In this document: positions 23,616-31,575 of the stretch, piece after piece
Numbering within the stretch: position 1 is the first letter of the stretch
Layout of the letters: the number at the start of each line of letters is the position of its first letter
Origin: Acidobacteria bacterium RIFCSPLOWO2_02_FULL_61_28
GTDB taxonomy: Bacteria; Acidobacteriota; Terriglobia; 2-12-FULL-54-10
DNA length: 36,238 bases
Assembly: GCA_001767035.1 (NCBI GenBank)
Contig: MEKR01000021.1
Coordinates: 1-36,238, forward strand
Direction: 5' to 3'
The notes under the pieces: generated by a model
The model's database searches: none
What the model was told of the DNA's origin: nothing
The model's input: the letters and a program-made list of their open reading frames with translations, nothing else
Made by a program: the position numbers and the translations under genes

Positions 23616-24587
23616 ATGCAGCCCGCGGTCTTCATCACGCGCCCGATCTTTGAGTCGGTCCTGACGCAAATCGCTTCGCAGTGCGAAGTGAAACGGAATC
23701 GGGAGGACCGCACCCTTTCGCGCGAGGAGCTGTTTGCCGGACTGGCCGGCTGCCAGGGCGTGCTCTGTCAACTGACGGACCGCATGGACCGCGAGGCGAT
23801 GGAGCATGCGCCCGAGCTGCGGGTGATCGCGAACATCGCGGTGGGCTACGACAACATTGACGTGGCCTCGGCCACCGAGCGCGGCATCCTCGTCACCAAC
23901 ACCCCGGAAGTGCTCACGGAAACGACCGCCGACTTTGCCTTTGCGTTGCTGCTGGCGGCGGCGCGGCGGCTCGTCGAGGCCGACCAATTCGCGCGCTCCG
24001 GCCAGTGGAAGCAATGGAAGCTCGACATGCTGCTCGGGACCGACGCGCATCACGGCACGCTCGGGATCATCGGCCTGGGACGGATCGGGCGGGCCGTGGC
24101 GCGCCGCGCAAGAGGATTTCAGATGATCGTGCTCTACGCGGGTCCCCGCCGGGCGTCCCCCGAGGTCGAGCAGGAACTCGGCGCGCGCTACGTGCCGCTC
24201 GAAACGCTTTTACGCGAGTCGGACTTCGTGAGCCTGCACGTCCCTCTGAAGCCAGAGACGCGGCATCTGATCGGCGCGCCCCAACTGGCGCTGATGAAGC
24301 CGACCGCCATCCTGATCAACACCACCCGGGGGCCGGTCGTGGACGAAGCGGCACTGGTCGAGGCCCTGCGCGAGGGCCGTATTCAGGGAGCGGGGCTGGA
24401 TGTCTTCGAGCGCGAACCGGAAATTCACCCCGGCCTGCTTGTCCTGCCGAACGTCGTCCTGGCTCCTCATATCGGGAGCGGCTCCCGGCAGACCCGCTTG
24501 CGGATGGTCGAGCTGGCGGCGGAAAATCTGCTTGCCGCCTTAAGCGGGCAAGTGCCACCCAACCTGGTCAACCGGGGAGGTCATTAA
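23616..24587 (+). CDS. D-isomer-specific 2-hydroxyacid dehydrogenase (glyoxylate/hydroxypyruvate reductase type)
   Basis: The 323-residue enzyme has the NAD(P)-binding motif GLGRIG (153-158) in an embedded Rossmann domain. The substrate/catalytic residues are R238 (TTRGPVVDE), E267 (FEREPE) and H285 (PHIGS). NIAVGYDNIDV (73-83) matches the D-glycerate dehydrogenase subgroup, which interconverts glyoxylate with glycolate and hydroxypyruvate with D-glycerate. An acidic or neutral residue after the second beta strand would favour NADH and an Arg would favour NADPH; the visible YAGPRRA (174-180) suggests NADPH. The glycerate 2-kinase gene at 25683 would use its product. The two are separated by an A+T-rich unknown gene. 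Confidence 0.87.
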   Translation: MQPAVFITRPIFESVLTQIASQCEVKRNREDRTLSREELFAGLAGCQGVLCQLTDRMDREAMEHAPELRVIANIAVGYDNIDVASATERGILVTNTPEVLTETTADFAFALLLAAARRLVEADQFARSGQWKQWKLDMLLGTDAHHGTLGIIGLGRIGRAVARRARGFQMIVLYAGPRRASPEVEQELGARYVPLETLLRESDFVSLHVPLKPETRHLIGAPQLALMKPTAILINTTRGPVVDEAALVEALREGRIQGAGLDVFEREPEIHPGLLVLPNVVLAPHIGSGSRQTRLRMVELAAENLLAALSGQVPPNLVNRGGH

Positions 24588-24652
24588 AGGGTAAGCACCT
24601 AAGAAGTCAGGTCAAGGATAACACTGCTTGATGGATCGAGCAAGGAGGAGAG

Positions 24653-25606
24653 ATGGCCTTTAGAATTTGCGATTACGCACACCGACTTACATCAGACATT
24701 GACCCCACTACCGGCGTAAAGGTCGGGGACCTCGATGGTTTGTTAAATCGGTGTACGGTGAGAGCTACTGAGGCTCTCAAAGGCCAGGCGTCCGGGTATT
24801 CCGAGTCGGATAGGAACTACATCACATCAATTTTCGAAGCAATGCAGCACACTCATAACAGTATCCGGATATTGGTGAATCCCGAAGAACCAAAACCGAC
24901 TTCGGTCGACGCTCTGCTTTTGGCGCGGGTCCAACTGGAATCCCTTTATGCGATTTGTTTGATGCTGGAAGATGCAAAGTGGGTAGGACTTTACATAAAG
25001 GATGGCTGGAAGAAATTCTACAAACGGTTTCTCCTGGAGAAAGAGGAGTCGAGGGACCTTCCGCGATTGGTAGGGTTCCCTAACGAAATGCAACCGCACA
25101 TAGATAATCTTACACATATCTCCGGTGTTACGGAGGCCGAACGGAGAACCGTTGAGGAAGAGGAACTCGGCATTTCATTGCCATCCGGCATAACGAAAGC
25201 CAAAATTGACAGGTTTCCAACACCCAAGGGCATTATAAGTAAGGTTAATGATCAGCATCGAAAACAAATGCTCATTCGGATGTATGCGGAATATGAACAT
25301 TTGAGTTCTTACGTGCATGCATTGCCAGATGCCATAGATTTCAAAAGGATGTTCGGAAAATACAGAGACCGATATCCGACCAAGGGGATTGACGGTGCAT
25401 TTCAAAAGCAAGTCGTTGGGCCGTCGCTCATTATCAGTTTTCTGAGTGTGATCCAATCTGCCAGTGAGCTGACGTGCTTGTACCCCTGTGATATTGAATT
25501 GAGTGCGACAGTAACGGAAGCATGGAATCTGCTTACGAAGTACAGCCTCTTGGGGAAAGTCATTTGGGAAATCAGGGCTAAGACACTCCTCGGTTCAATC
25601 CAATGA
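24653..25606 (+). CDS. Unknown A+T-rich accessory protein, mostly helical
   Basis: The 317-residue protein has a very good ribosome-binding site (AAGGAGGAGAG) before ATG at 24653. No signal peptide or membrane helix is evident. The sequence is mostly helical and mixed-charge, with ALLLARVQLESLYAICLMLE (about 84-103) recalling DUF5677-type helical proteins and a conserved-looking YAEYEHLSSYVHALPD (about 220-235). No catalytic motif is recognised. Codon use is far more A+T-rich than the flanking dehydrogenase and kinase genes. It interrupts what would otherwise be a glycerate dehydrogenase-kinase pair, so recent acquisition is likely. No transposase or attachment site is seen. Confidence 0.7.
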   Translation: MAFRICDYAHRLTSDIDPTTGVKVGDLDGLLNRCTVRATEALKGQASGYSESDRNYITSIFEAMQHTHNSIRILVNPEEPKPTSVDALLLARVQLESLYAICLMLEDAKWVGLYIKDGWKKFYKRFLLEKEESRDLPRLVGFPNEMQPHIDNLTHISGVTEAERRTVEEEELGISLPSGITKAKIDRFPTPKGIISKVNDQHRKQMLIRMYAEYEHLSSYVHALPDAIDFKRMFGKYRDRYPTKGIDGAFQKQVVGPSLIISFLSVIQSASELTCLYPCDIELSATVTEAWNLLTKYSLLGKVIWEIRAKTLLGSIQ

Positions 25607-25682
25607 GAACGCGTCGGCGTTGCACGCGGAATTCTAAGACCTCTGACTTGCCGCGCCATCCCATAATGAAGAGGGAACAAGG

Positions 25683-27011
25683 ATGATGCTCGGCGAAGCG
25701 CGGGAACTCTGCCGCAGTTTATTTCTCGAAACGCTCCCATCCTTGCAGGTCGGGCCTCGGGTGTGGGAAGCGATGCGCCTCCGCGGGGACACTCTCGAAA
25801 TCCGAGGCGACGTTTATCCGATCCCGGGGCGAATCCCCCGCTCCCGCGCGATTCGGGTGGTCTCGGTCGGCAAGGCCGCCATCGAGATGGCCGACGCGGC
25901 GGCGGAACAATTGGCGGGGACGCGGTTCGAAGGGGTGGTGGTGGCTCCGAGCCTCCCAGCGCAGCGGCGGCCGGAGTATGAGTACTTCCGGGGAGGTCAT
26001 CCTTATCCCGACCCGGCAAGCCGCCTCGCCGCCGAGGTCGTGTTGCAGCTTCTCAAGAACAGCTTGCCCGAGGACCTGGTCCTATTTTTGATTTCGGGCG
26101 GCGGCTCGGCGCTGCTCGACAAGCCGCTCCACCCTGCGGTCTCGCTCGACGATCTTCGGCTGTTCCACCAGGTTCTCGTCACGTGCGGAGCGGCCATCGA
26201 GGAGATCAACGCGCTCCGCAAGCACGTCTCGGCGATCAAGGGGGGACGGCTGGCGAAGCAGGCTGCGCCGGCCACGCAGATCACGCTCTATGTTTCCGAC
26301 GTGCCCCAACATCTGCCGTCCGCCGTGGCTTCTGGTCCGACCATGCCGGATGAGACGACCGTGGAGGATTGCAGCCGCATCTCGAGCCGCTACGCCTTGC
26401 TGGAGAAATTCCCGGCCTCGATCCGCGCGCTGCTCGAGTCCGGCGCCTTGGCTGAAACTCCCAAGCCGGGCGACCCTTGTTTTGCCAAAAGCCGCTATTA
26501 TTGTCTGCTGTCGAACGCGGACGCCGTGGAGAAGCTGACGCAACTGGCCCGGTCGAACGGACTCTGTGCCGAAGCGGATACTTCTTGCGACGGCTTGGAG
26601 TTCCGCCGCGCGGCAGATTCGTTGCTGGGGCGGCTGGAGGCGCTGCGGCGAGAGTATCCGGGCAGCCCGGTGGCGCTGGTGAGCGGAGGCGAGCTCAGTT
26701 GTCCGGTTACCGGAGACGGCATGGGGGGCCGGAATCAGGCCTTTGTGCTTTATTGCGCGCCGAAGATCGCCGGGAAGCCAATCGTCGTGCTAAGCGGCGG
26801 GACGGACGGGATTGACGGCAACAGCCCTGCCGCCGGGGCCATCGCCGACGGGTCGAGCGGCGGCCGCGCTGCCGCGCTTAGGCTGGAGGCCGAGGACTTC
26901 CTCCTCCGGGCCGATTCCTACCACTTCTTTCAGGCGCTCCATGATACGTTGGTCACCGGCCCGACCGGGACCAACGTCCGCGATCTGCGAATCCTGCTCG
27001 CGTATGCTTGA
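25683..27011 (+). CDS. Glycerate 2-kinase (DUF4147/MOFRL family)
   Basis: The 442-residue protein has the two-domain layout of class II glycerate kinases. The N-terminal DUF4147 domain shows VSVGKAAIEMADAA (about 60-73), HPYPDPAS, LFLISGGGSALLDKP (about 135-149) and INALRKHVSAIKGGRLA (about 179-195). The C-terminal MOFRL domain has GGELSCPVTGDGMGGRNQAF and GGTDGIDGNSPAAGAIADG. These enzymes phosphorylate D-glycerate to 2-phosphoglycerate, feeding lower glycolysis. With the dehydrogenase at 23616 they would form a glyoxylate/serine-to-glycerate route. ATG codons at 25683 and 25686 are both possible starts. The stop overlaps the next gene's start by eight bases. Confidence 0.92.
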   Translation: MMLGEARELCRSLFLETLPSLQVGPRVWEAMRLRGDTLEIRGDVYPIPGRIPRSRAIRVVSVGKAAIEMADAAAEQLAGTRFEGVVVAPSLPAQRRPEYEYFRGGHPYPDPASRLAAEVVLQLLKNSLPEDLVLFLISGGGSALLDKPLHPAVSLDDLRLFHQVLVTCGAAIEEINALRKHVSAIKGGRLAKQAAPATQITLYVSDVPQHLPSAVASGPTMPDETTVEDCSRISSRYALLEKFPASIRALLESGALAETPKPGDPCFAKSRYYCLLSNADAVEKLTQLARSNGLCAEADTSCDGLEFRRAADSLLGRLEALRREYPGSPVALVSGGELSCPVTGDGMGGRNQAFVLYCAPKIAGKPIVVLSGGTDGIDGNSPAAGAIADGSSGGRAAALRLEAEDFLLRADSYHFFQALHDTLVTGPTGTNVRDLRILLAYA

Positions 27012-27834
27012 AATTTCCGCCGTCATCATCACGCTGAACGAAGAGCGCCGGCTGCCGCGCGCGCTTGAATCGCTTGCCGTGGCCCCTGTGGTGGCTGACG
27101 AAGTGCTGGTGGTGGACTGCGGGAGTACGGACCGGACGCGGGAGATTGCCGAGCGGTATGGCGCGCGGGTGATTGTGCATCCGTGGGAAGGCTACGCCCG
27201 GCAGAAGAACTTTGCCGCCGGGCAGGCGAGATTCCCGTGGGTGCTCTCGATGGACGCCGACGAAGTCTTGAGTCCCGAACTTTCGGCGGAACTGCGGCAA
27301 CTCAAAGCGGCCGGGCCCGGCGACGCCGCCGGGTTTCGGATGCCGCGCCTGGCCTGCTACCAGGGGCGCTGGATTCGTCACTCCGGGTGGTACCCGGACC
27401 ACAAGCTCCGGCTCTATGACCGGCCCCGGGGCCGCTGGGCGGGCGATTACGTTCATGAGCGCGTCGAAGTGGATGGTCCCGTCCGCACGCTCGAGGGAAA
27501 CCTGCTGCACTTCACCTGCGATTCCCTTGCGGAACATTTCCGCACCACGGACCGCTATACGACGCTCGCAGCGCAGGAAGCCTACCGGCGGAGCGAGCGG
27601 TGGATTCTGCCCAGGGCTGTCCTGATGATGCTCGCCGCGCCGCCTTGGAAGTTCGTCGAAACCTATCTTTTCCGGCAGGGTTTTCGCGACGGCTTCCCCG
27701 GCCTGGTCATTGCCACGATGGCCGGCTTCTATGTCTTCCAGAAATACGCCAAGCTCTGGCGACTGGCTCGCGGCCAAGATTTGCCACGGAGTCACAGAGA
27801 CACGGAGACGAACGAGCCAGGACCGGAGAAATAG
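27004..27834 (+). CDS. GT2 glycosyltransferase, WaaE/KdtX-like
   Basis: The 276-residue family 2 glycosyltransferase has the nucleotide-sugar fold start (ISAVIITLNEERRLPRALES), VDCGSTDRT near 38-46, and QKNFAAGQARFPWVLSMDAD around 67-86 with the metal-binding D84-A-D86. Further on, HSGWYPDHKLRLYDR and the HERV motif match WaaE/KdtX-type core lipopolysaccharide glucosyltransferases. The C-terminal part has an amphipathic or membrane-proximal segment. It overlaps the glycerate kinase stop by eight bases. Its final residues (LPRSHRDTETNEPGPEK) are encoded by the dispersed CCACGGAGTCACAGAGACAC repeat, so the tail is probably not ancestral. It is likely cytoplasmic-face and envelope-polysaccharide related. 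Confidence 0.87.
   Translation: MLEISAVIITLNEERRLPRALESLAVAPVVADEVLVVDCGSTDRTREIAERYGARVIVHPWEGYARQKNFAAGQARFPWVLSMDADEVLSPELSAELRQLKAAGPGDAAGFRMPRLACYQGRWIRHSGWYPDHKLRLYDRPRGRWAGDYVHERVEVDGPVRTLEGNLLHFTCDSLAEHFRTTDRYTTLAAQEAYRRSERWILPRAVLMMLAAPPWKFVETYLFRQGFRDGFPGLVIATMAGFYVFQKYAKLWRLARGQDLPRSHRDTETNEPGPEK
27783..27807. repeat. Dispersed GCCACGGAGTCACAGAGACA-type repeat, left copy
   Basis: This copy lies inside the 3' end of the GT2 gene and supplies part of its C-terminal tail. An inverted relative is at 28731-28752. Together they bracket the unknown gene 27890-28663. Confidence 0.65.
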
Positions 27835-27889
27835 GGAAAGTGCGTGATTATTCACGCGACGCAAGGTACAAAAGACATAGAATTGCCGG

Positions 27890-28663
27890 ATGGGAGAATA
27901 CCTCAAAGACATTTGTTGGCGCGCGGTATCCAAAACGCTCGGCTCCTACGGCCATAACTGGGAAACGCTTTCCGTTTCGGTGGTGGCATTCATACTGCCT
28001 GCGTCTCTGTATTGGTGTATAACCCGGTACAACAGCGGGGGCTGGAGGGCAATCGTGAGCCTTCCGGTTGGCTGGGAAACCACGCTCAAGGATATTGCAC
28101 TATCAGCGGGTACTGGCTTCCTTGTACTCGGTGTGGTGTTCTTGGTGAATGTGGTACGGGCTGCCCATGACAGAGATAGGGAATCTAGAGACCAACTAGG
28201 TGTCTCACCAATATCAATTGAGTTTCAAGCGGAGACCTTCCCATTTGTTCAACCAATCGGTAGGGATTGTGTTTTGTACCGGGTGGCGGTCCGATCCAAC
28301 AACACTATACGTGGCATTCGATTGGTTGTGAGCCAAATTGAACCTAGGACCAACAATTTTGCGGGCATCGAAATATCTCTCATCCAGATGCATGATAGGG
28401 AACATAGAAATCCTGGTGCGAGATGGAAAGAAAGATTCGACCTCTTTCCAGACCAACCTCGATACATAGATGTGGTTCAGAAGGAGGATGCCTCCAGCCA
28501 TTTCCGCATACAGCATATTATGCAAAACGATGTTGATAGTGCAGTTCTTGCCGGGGATTACACGGTCACGCTGGCTATCCGTGATGCTCCCACTGCCGTT
28601 AGTAGAGAGTTTTCGCTGTTAGTTGATGCCCGAGGCAGGTTGCAATTTCGGCCAATAAATTAG
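27890..28663 (+). CDS. Unknown membrane-anchored accessory protein
   Basis: The 257-residue protein has two N-terminal transmembrane helices (about 24-42, ETLSVSVVAFILPASLYWCI, and about 69-88, ALSAGTGFLVLGVVFLVNVV). A charged linker and a C-terminal soluble beta-rich domain of about 150 residues follow (FPFVQPIGRDCVLYRVAVRS, then YTVTLAIRDAPTAVSREFSL). No family is recognised. Two helices plus a cytosolic or periplasmic beta-domain is a layout also seen in membrane components of accessory systems, but nothing specific supports a function. Base composition is clearly more A+T-rich than the neighbours. It lies between inverted copies of a dispersed repeat and separates two glycosyltransferase genes that look functionally linked. 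Confidence 0.65.
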   Translation: MGEYLKDICWRAVSKTLGSYGHNWETLSVSVVAFILPASLYWCITRYNSGGWRAIVSLPVGWETTLKDIALSAGTGFLVLGVVFLVNVVRAAHDRDRESRDQLGVSPISIEFQAETFPFVQPIGRDCVLYRVAVRSNNTIRGIRLVVSQIEPRTNNFAGIEISLIQMHDREHRNPGARWKERFDLFPDQPRYIDVVQKEDASSHFRIQHIMQNDVDSAVLAGDYTVTLAIRDAPTAVSREFSLLVDARGRLQFRPIN

Positions 28664-28730
28664 GCAATCAATTTTTCATATGGGTTGTTGATTTCTCGCG
28701 CGTTTCCTGTAGCCTTTCTTCATGATTGTT

Positions 28731-28752
28731 TTCCTCTGTGTCTCTGTGGCTA
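28731..28752. repeat. Dispersed repeat, right (inverted) copy
   Basis: TTCCTCTGTGTCTCTGTGGC at 28731-28750 is the reverse complement of GCCACAGAGACACAGAGGAA, a close relative of the copy at 27783-27807. It lies just upstream of the GT4 gene's GTG start. Confidence 0.65.
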
Positions 28753-28768
28753 ATAACGGGAGAAGAAA

Positions 28769-29947
28769 GTGCGCGTGCTCCATATTGACACCGGCGCGGG
28801 CTGGCGCGGCGGGCAGCAGCAGGTTCTCTGGCTGATGGAGGAGCTGCGCGAGCGCGGGCACGAGCAGTTGCTCCTCGCTCCGGCCAATTCGCCGCTCGCC
28901 GCGCGGGTTCGCCGCGAGGGACTGCGCGTTGCGGAACTGACCCGGCCGGCGATTTCGCTCCGCAATCTGAACCGGGTGCGCCGAAGCCGCTGGGAGTTCG
29001 ACATCATCCACGCGCACGACTCGCACGCGCACACGCTCGCCGCGCTGGCAACCTTCGGAACGTTTGGGCGGCGGCGTCCCGTGGTGGTTTCGCGGCGGGT
29101 CGCGTTTCCGACGGGGAGGCTGGGTCGCATCAAATATGCCTTCGCGGACGCCTATATCGCCATCTCCGAGTCCGTCGGGCGGCGGCTGCTCGACGTGGGC
29201 GTGCCAGCGCGCAAGATTCACGTCATCTGGGACGGAGTGCCGGCGGATTCCGGCGGACGGTCTGCGGAGGAGCGCGCCGCATTTCGCGCCCGGAACGGAG
29301 CGGACGCGCAGACGCCTCTGGTGGGGACGCTCACCAGTCTGGCGCCGGAGAAGTCTCCCGGCGCCCATGTCGCGTTGCTCGCCGAGCTTCCTTCTACAGT
29401 CCGGTTGTGGCTGGCGCGGCCCGCCGCCGAGGAGCGCCCGGAGATCGAACAGGCGCTCCAGCAATCGGCGGAAGCGCGAGGACTGGGAGAACGGTTCCGC
29501 ATCCTGTCGCTCGACGACGGAACGGGCGACGACAACGCCGGAGCGTTCCTGTCCTCGCTCGACGTATTTCTGTATTTAAGCGAATCCGAAGGCCTGGGCT
29601 CGGCGATCCTGCTGGCGATGGCGCACGGTCTTCCTGTGGTGGCGAGCCGCGTGGGAGGAATTCCGGAGATCGTCCGCCACGAGGAGACTGGATTGCTGGT
29701 CGCCGCCGACTCGCGCCAGGATTTGGCCCCGGCGGTGCGCCGGCTGCTCGAATCGGAAGACTTGCGGCGGCGGCTGGGCGCGGCGGCGCGGGAGTTCGTC
29801 CTTGCCGAGGCCACCTGTGATAGAATGGCCGCGAAAACGGCCGCCGTGTACGAGGAACTTTTGCGAGAGAAGACTGCATCACAGCCGCGATCCCGCAGTG
29901 CGGGAGAGCGGTCCGAGTCGCAAGGGAGCCGGGAACCCAGCAAGTGA
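28769..29947 (+). CDS. GT4 family glycosyltransferase
   Basis: The 392-residue GT-B glycosyltransferase has an N-terminal acceptor domain (VLHIDTGAGWRGGQQQVLWL, with the Gly-rich loop; HAHDSHAHTLAAL near 80-92). Its C-terminal donor domain has LSESEGLGSAILLAMAHGLP, then VVASRVGGIPEIV (about 272-305), the E-x7-E signature region of family 4. It is probably involved in lipopolysaccharide or other surface-glycan assembly with the GT2 enzyme upstream. The start is GTG at 28769 after GGGAGAAG. The last 23 or so residues (RSRSAGERSESQGSREPSK) are Ser/Arg-rich and encoded by a dispersed repeat. The stop overlaps the prepilin peptidase start (GTGA). Confidence 0.87.
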   Translation: MRVLHIDTGAGWRGGQQQVLWLMEELRERGHEQLLLAPANSPLAARVRREGLRVAELTRPAISLRNLNRVRRSRWEFDIIHAHDSHAHTLAALATFGTFGRRRPVVVSRRVAFPTGRLGRIKYAFADAYIAISESVGRRLLDVGVPARKIHVIWDGVPADSGGRSAEERAAFRARNGADAQTPLVGTLTSLAPEKSPGAHVALLAELPSTVRLWLARPAAEERPEIEQALQQSAEARGLGERFRILSLDDGTGDDNAGAFLSSLDVFLYLSESEGLGSAILLAMAHGLPVVASRVGGIPEIVRHEETGLLVAADSRQDLAPAVRRLLESEDLRRRLGAAAREFVLAEATCDRMAAKTAAVYEELLREKTASQPRSRSAGERSESQGSREPSK

Positions 29948-30768
29948 TTGGAGCGTTCGTATTTCTGTATGGCCTCGTCGTCGGCAGCTTCCTGAACGTC
30001 TGCATTCACCGGCTTCCGCGCCACGAGTCGGTCGTCAAGCCGCGCTCCCGCTGCCCGCAGTGCAGCCAGCCCATCGCCGCCTATGACAACATCCCGCTCG
30101 TGAGTTACTTACTGCTGCGGGGCCGCTGCCGCCATTGCCAGGCGCGCATCTCGCCACTCTATTTCTTCGTCGAACTGGCGACGGGATTGCTGGCGCTGTT
30201 CCTCTATTCGGTGTTCGGCCTGACCGGTTCTTTTGCCAAGGCCGCGACGCTCGGGGCCGCGTTGCTCGTGCTTACGGTAACAGATTGGCGGGAGCGTCTG
30301 TTGCCGGATCGGGTGACGTTCCCGGGGATGGCCCTGGGGCTGGTCTTCAGTCAAATCATCCCTGTCGAGGACGGGATGGGGCTTTTTCTCACGCGCCTCT
30401 TTGGACTCGATGCGATTCCGGTTCGTCTCGACTCGTTGTTCGATTCCCTCCTGGGGGCGCTTCTGGGAGCCGGGTTGCTCTACCTGCTGGGGGAAGCCTA
30501 TTTCCGGCTCCGGGGGCGCGAAGGGATGGGATTCGGCGATGTCAAGATGATGGCGATGGTCGGCTTTTTCTTGGGGCCGAAACTGGCCTTGCTGACCATC
30601 TTTCTCGGAGCGACGACGGGCTCGGTTCTGGGACTGCTCTTTATTGCGGCGTCCGGCAAGTCCTCCGCGTATGAGCTTCCCTTCGGGAGCTTTTTGGGCG
30701 TGGCTGCAATGGTCGCGGCCGTGTGGGGAAGAACCATTCTCCAGTGGTATTTGGGCTACTTCGGCTGA
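29944..30768 (+). CDS. pilD: Prepilin peptidase (type IV leader peptidase, A24 family)
   Basis: The 274-residue polytopic membrane aspartic protease has VVGSFLNVCIHRLP near residues 11-25. Two CxxC pairs, C37/C40 and C62/C65, form the zinc-binding cytoplasmic loop of the methylating type. Catalytic aspartates are D114 (TVTDWRERLLPD) and D199 (GFGDVKMM). About seven further hydrophobic helices follow. It cleaves and N-methylates prepilins of type IV pili or type II secretion systems, but no pilin gene is in the window. The start is GTG at 29944, overlapping the GT4 stop by four bases, so translation is coupled. Length is normal. Confidence 0.94.
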   Translation: MIGAFVFLYGLVVGSFLNVCIHRLPRHESVVKPRSRCPQCSQPIAAYDNIPLVSYLLLRGRCRHCQARISPLYFFVELATGLLALFLYSVFGLTGSFAKAATLGAALLVLTVTDWRERLLPDRVTFPGMALGLVFSQIIPVEDGMGLFLTRLFGLDAIPVRLDSLFDSLLGALLGAGLLYLLGEAYFRLRGREGMGFGDVKMMAMVGFFLGPKLALLTIFLGATTGSVLGLLFIAASGKSSAYELPFGSFLGVAAMVAAVWGRTILQWYLGYFG

Positions 30769-30820
30769 CCGGCCGGAATCGAAGCCGCGGCAGTGTTCCA
30801 ATTGAGTTATGCCCGGTCCC
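30767..30820 (-). other. tRNA-like remnant lacking the anticodon arm
   Basis: Read on the minus strand, this 54-base stretch has GACCGG near its start pairing with CCGGTC at its end, an acceptor-stem-like pair. It also has a D-arm-like ACTCAATTGG and a canonical T-loop TTCGATTCC with a mismatched stem. The region where the anticodon arm should be is missing, so it cannot be a working tRNA. It may be a decayed tRNA, for example from an old integration, or a coincidence. It starts at the stop codon of the prepilin peptidase. Confidence 0.3.
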
Positions 30821-30828
30821 CAACCTGC

Positions 30829-30857
30829 TTGATTCCTCCGCTCGGGAGGCATAGACT
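30829..30857 (+). promoter_or_regulatory. Candidate sigma-70 promoter for the secreted coiled-coil gene
   Basis: TTGATT (30829-30834) and TAGACT (30852-30857) are 17 bases apart, with the ATG at 30904. The spacer contains a CCTCC/GGAGG dyad with a five-base loop, which could be an operator. A GGGAGGAG ribosome-binding site lies directly before the start codon. Confidence 0.45.
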
Positions 30858-30903
30858 AGATAAAGAAGAATGACGGATTAGAAATGTCCCCCGGGAGGAG
30901 CCT

Positions 30904-31545
30904 ATGAAACACGGGAAATGGGAATTGAGGACGCTCTTTCTGATCGGGATGGGTCTGTTTTTTGCCGCCGCGCTCTATGGCCAGTCGGTGGTGGACATGG
31001 CCCGCCAGACTCGATCCCGCAAGTCCGGCGCGAGCCAGACCGGGCGTGTCTTTACGAACGAAAACGTGGCGAGGTCCGCTCCGGCGCCAACGACCCCTGC
31101 GCCACCGACTCCTGCCCCGGCTGCTCCTGCCACCGCCGGGGCCGCAAGACCTGCCGCCGGCCAAGCTCCGGGCGCTGCGCCTGCAGCCGCCACCGGCCAA
31201 CCGCCGGCGCAGCCCGCCGCGGGCGCCCCGCCTTCTCAGCCGCAACAGAAGTCGGAAGCAGAACTGGAAAAAGAATACCGGGAGAAGTTCGCCCAGCTCC
31301 GCGAAGCGCTCGCGTTGGAGGAGAAAAAAGCGGATGTCATGCAGCGGGAACTGAACCTGATGCAGAACCAGTTTTACACCAATCCGCAGGATACGCTGAT
31401 GCAAGAGGCGACGCGCAGCAACATCAACACGCGGATGCAAGAGATCGAGGCGCAGAAGGCCAATGTCGAGAAGGCCAAGCAGGCCGTCGCTGCGTTGGAA
31501 GAAGAGCTGCGCGTCAAGGGCCTCCCGGCGGGCTGGGCGCGGTAG
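30904..31545 (+). CDS. Secreted Ala/Pro-rich coiled-coil protein
   Basis: The 213-residue protein has a signal peptide (about 1-26, LFLIGMGLFFAAALYGQ). A short polar segment and a low-complexity Ala/Pro/Gln linker (about residues 58-115) follow, then a C-terminal charged coiled coil (about 116-208: AELEKEYREKFAQLREALAL, then MQEIEAQKANVEKAKQAVAA). The Pro/Ala linker would space the coiled coil away from the N-terminus in the periplasm. A strong GGGAGGAG site precedes ATG at 30904. Similar small proteins are common in Acidobacteriota, but no function is known to me. Three genes upstream are surface-related, which suits an envelope role. Confidence 0.75.
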   Translation: MKHGKWELRTLFLIGMGLFFAAALYGQSVVDMARQTRSRKSGASQTGRVFTNENVARSAPAPTTPAPPTPAPAAPATAGAARPAAGQAPGAAPAAATGQPPAQPAAGAPPSQPQQKSEAELEKEYREKFAQLREALALEEKKADVMQRELNLMQNQFYTNPQDTLMQEATRSNINTRMQEIEAQKANVEKAKQAVAALEEELRVKGLPAGWAR

Positions 31546-31575
31546 GGATTTTGAATGTAGCAAGAGGGAAGTTTT

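Noticed and set aside
30641-30852. Minus-strand frames near the prepilin peptidase end as a small gene
   Set aside because: They overlap conserved peptidase codons and the tRNA-like remnant and have no ribosome-binding site.
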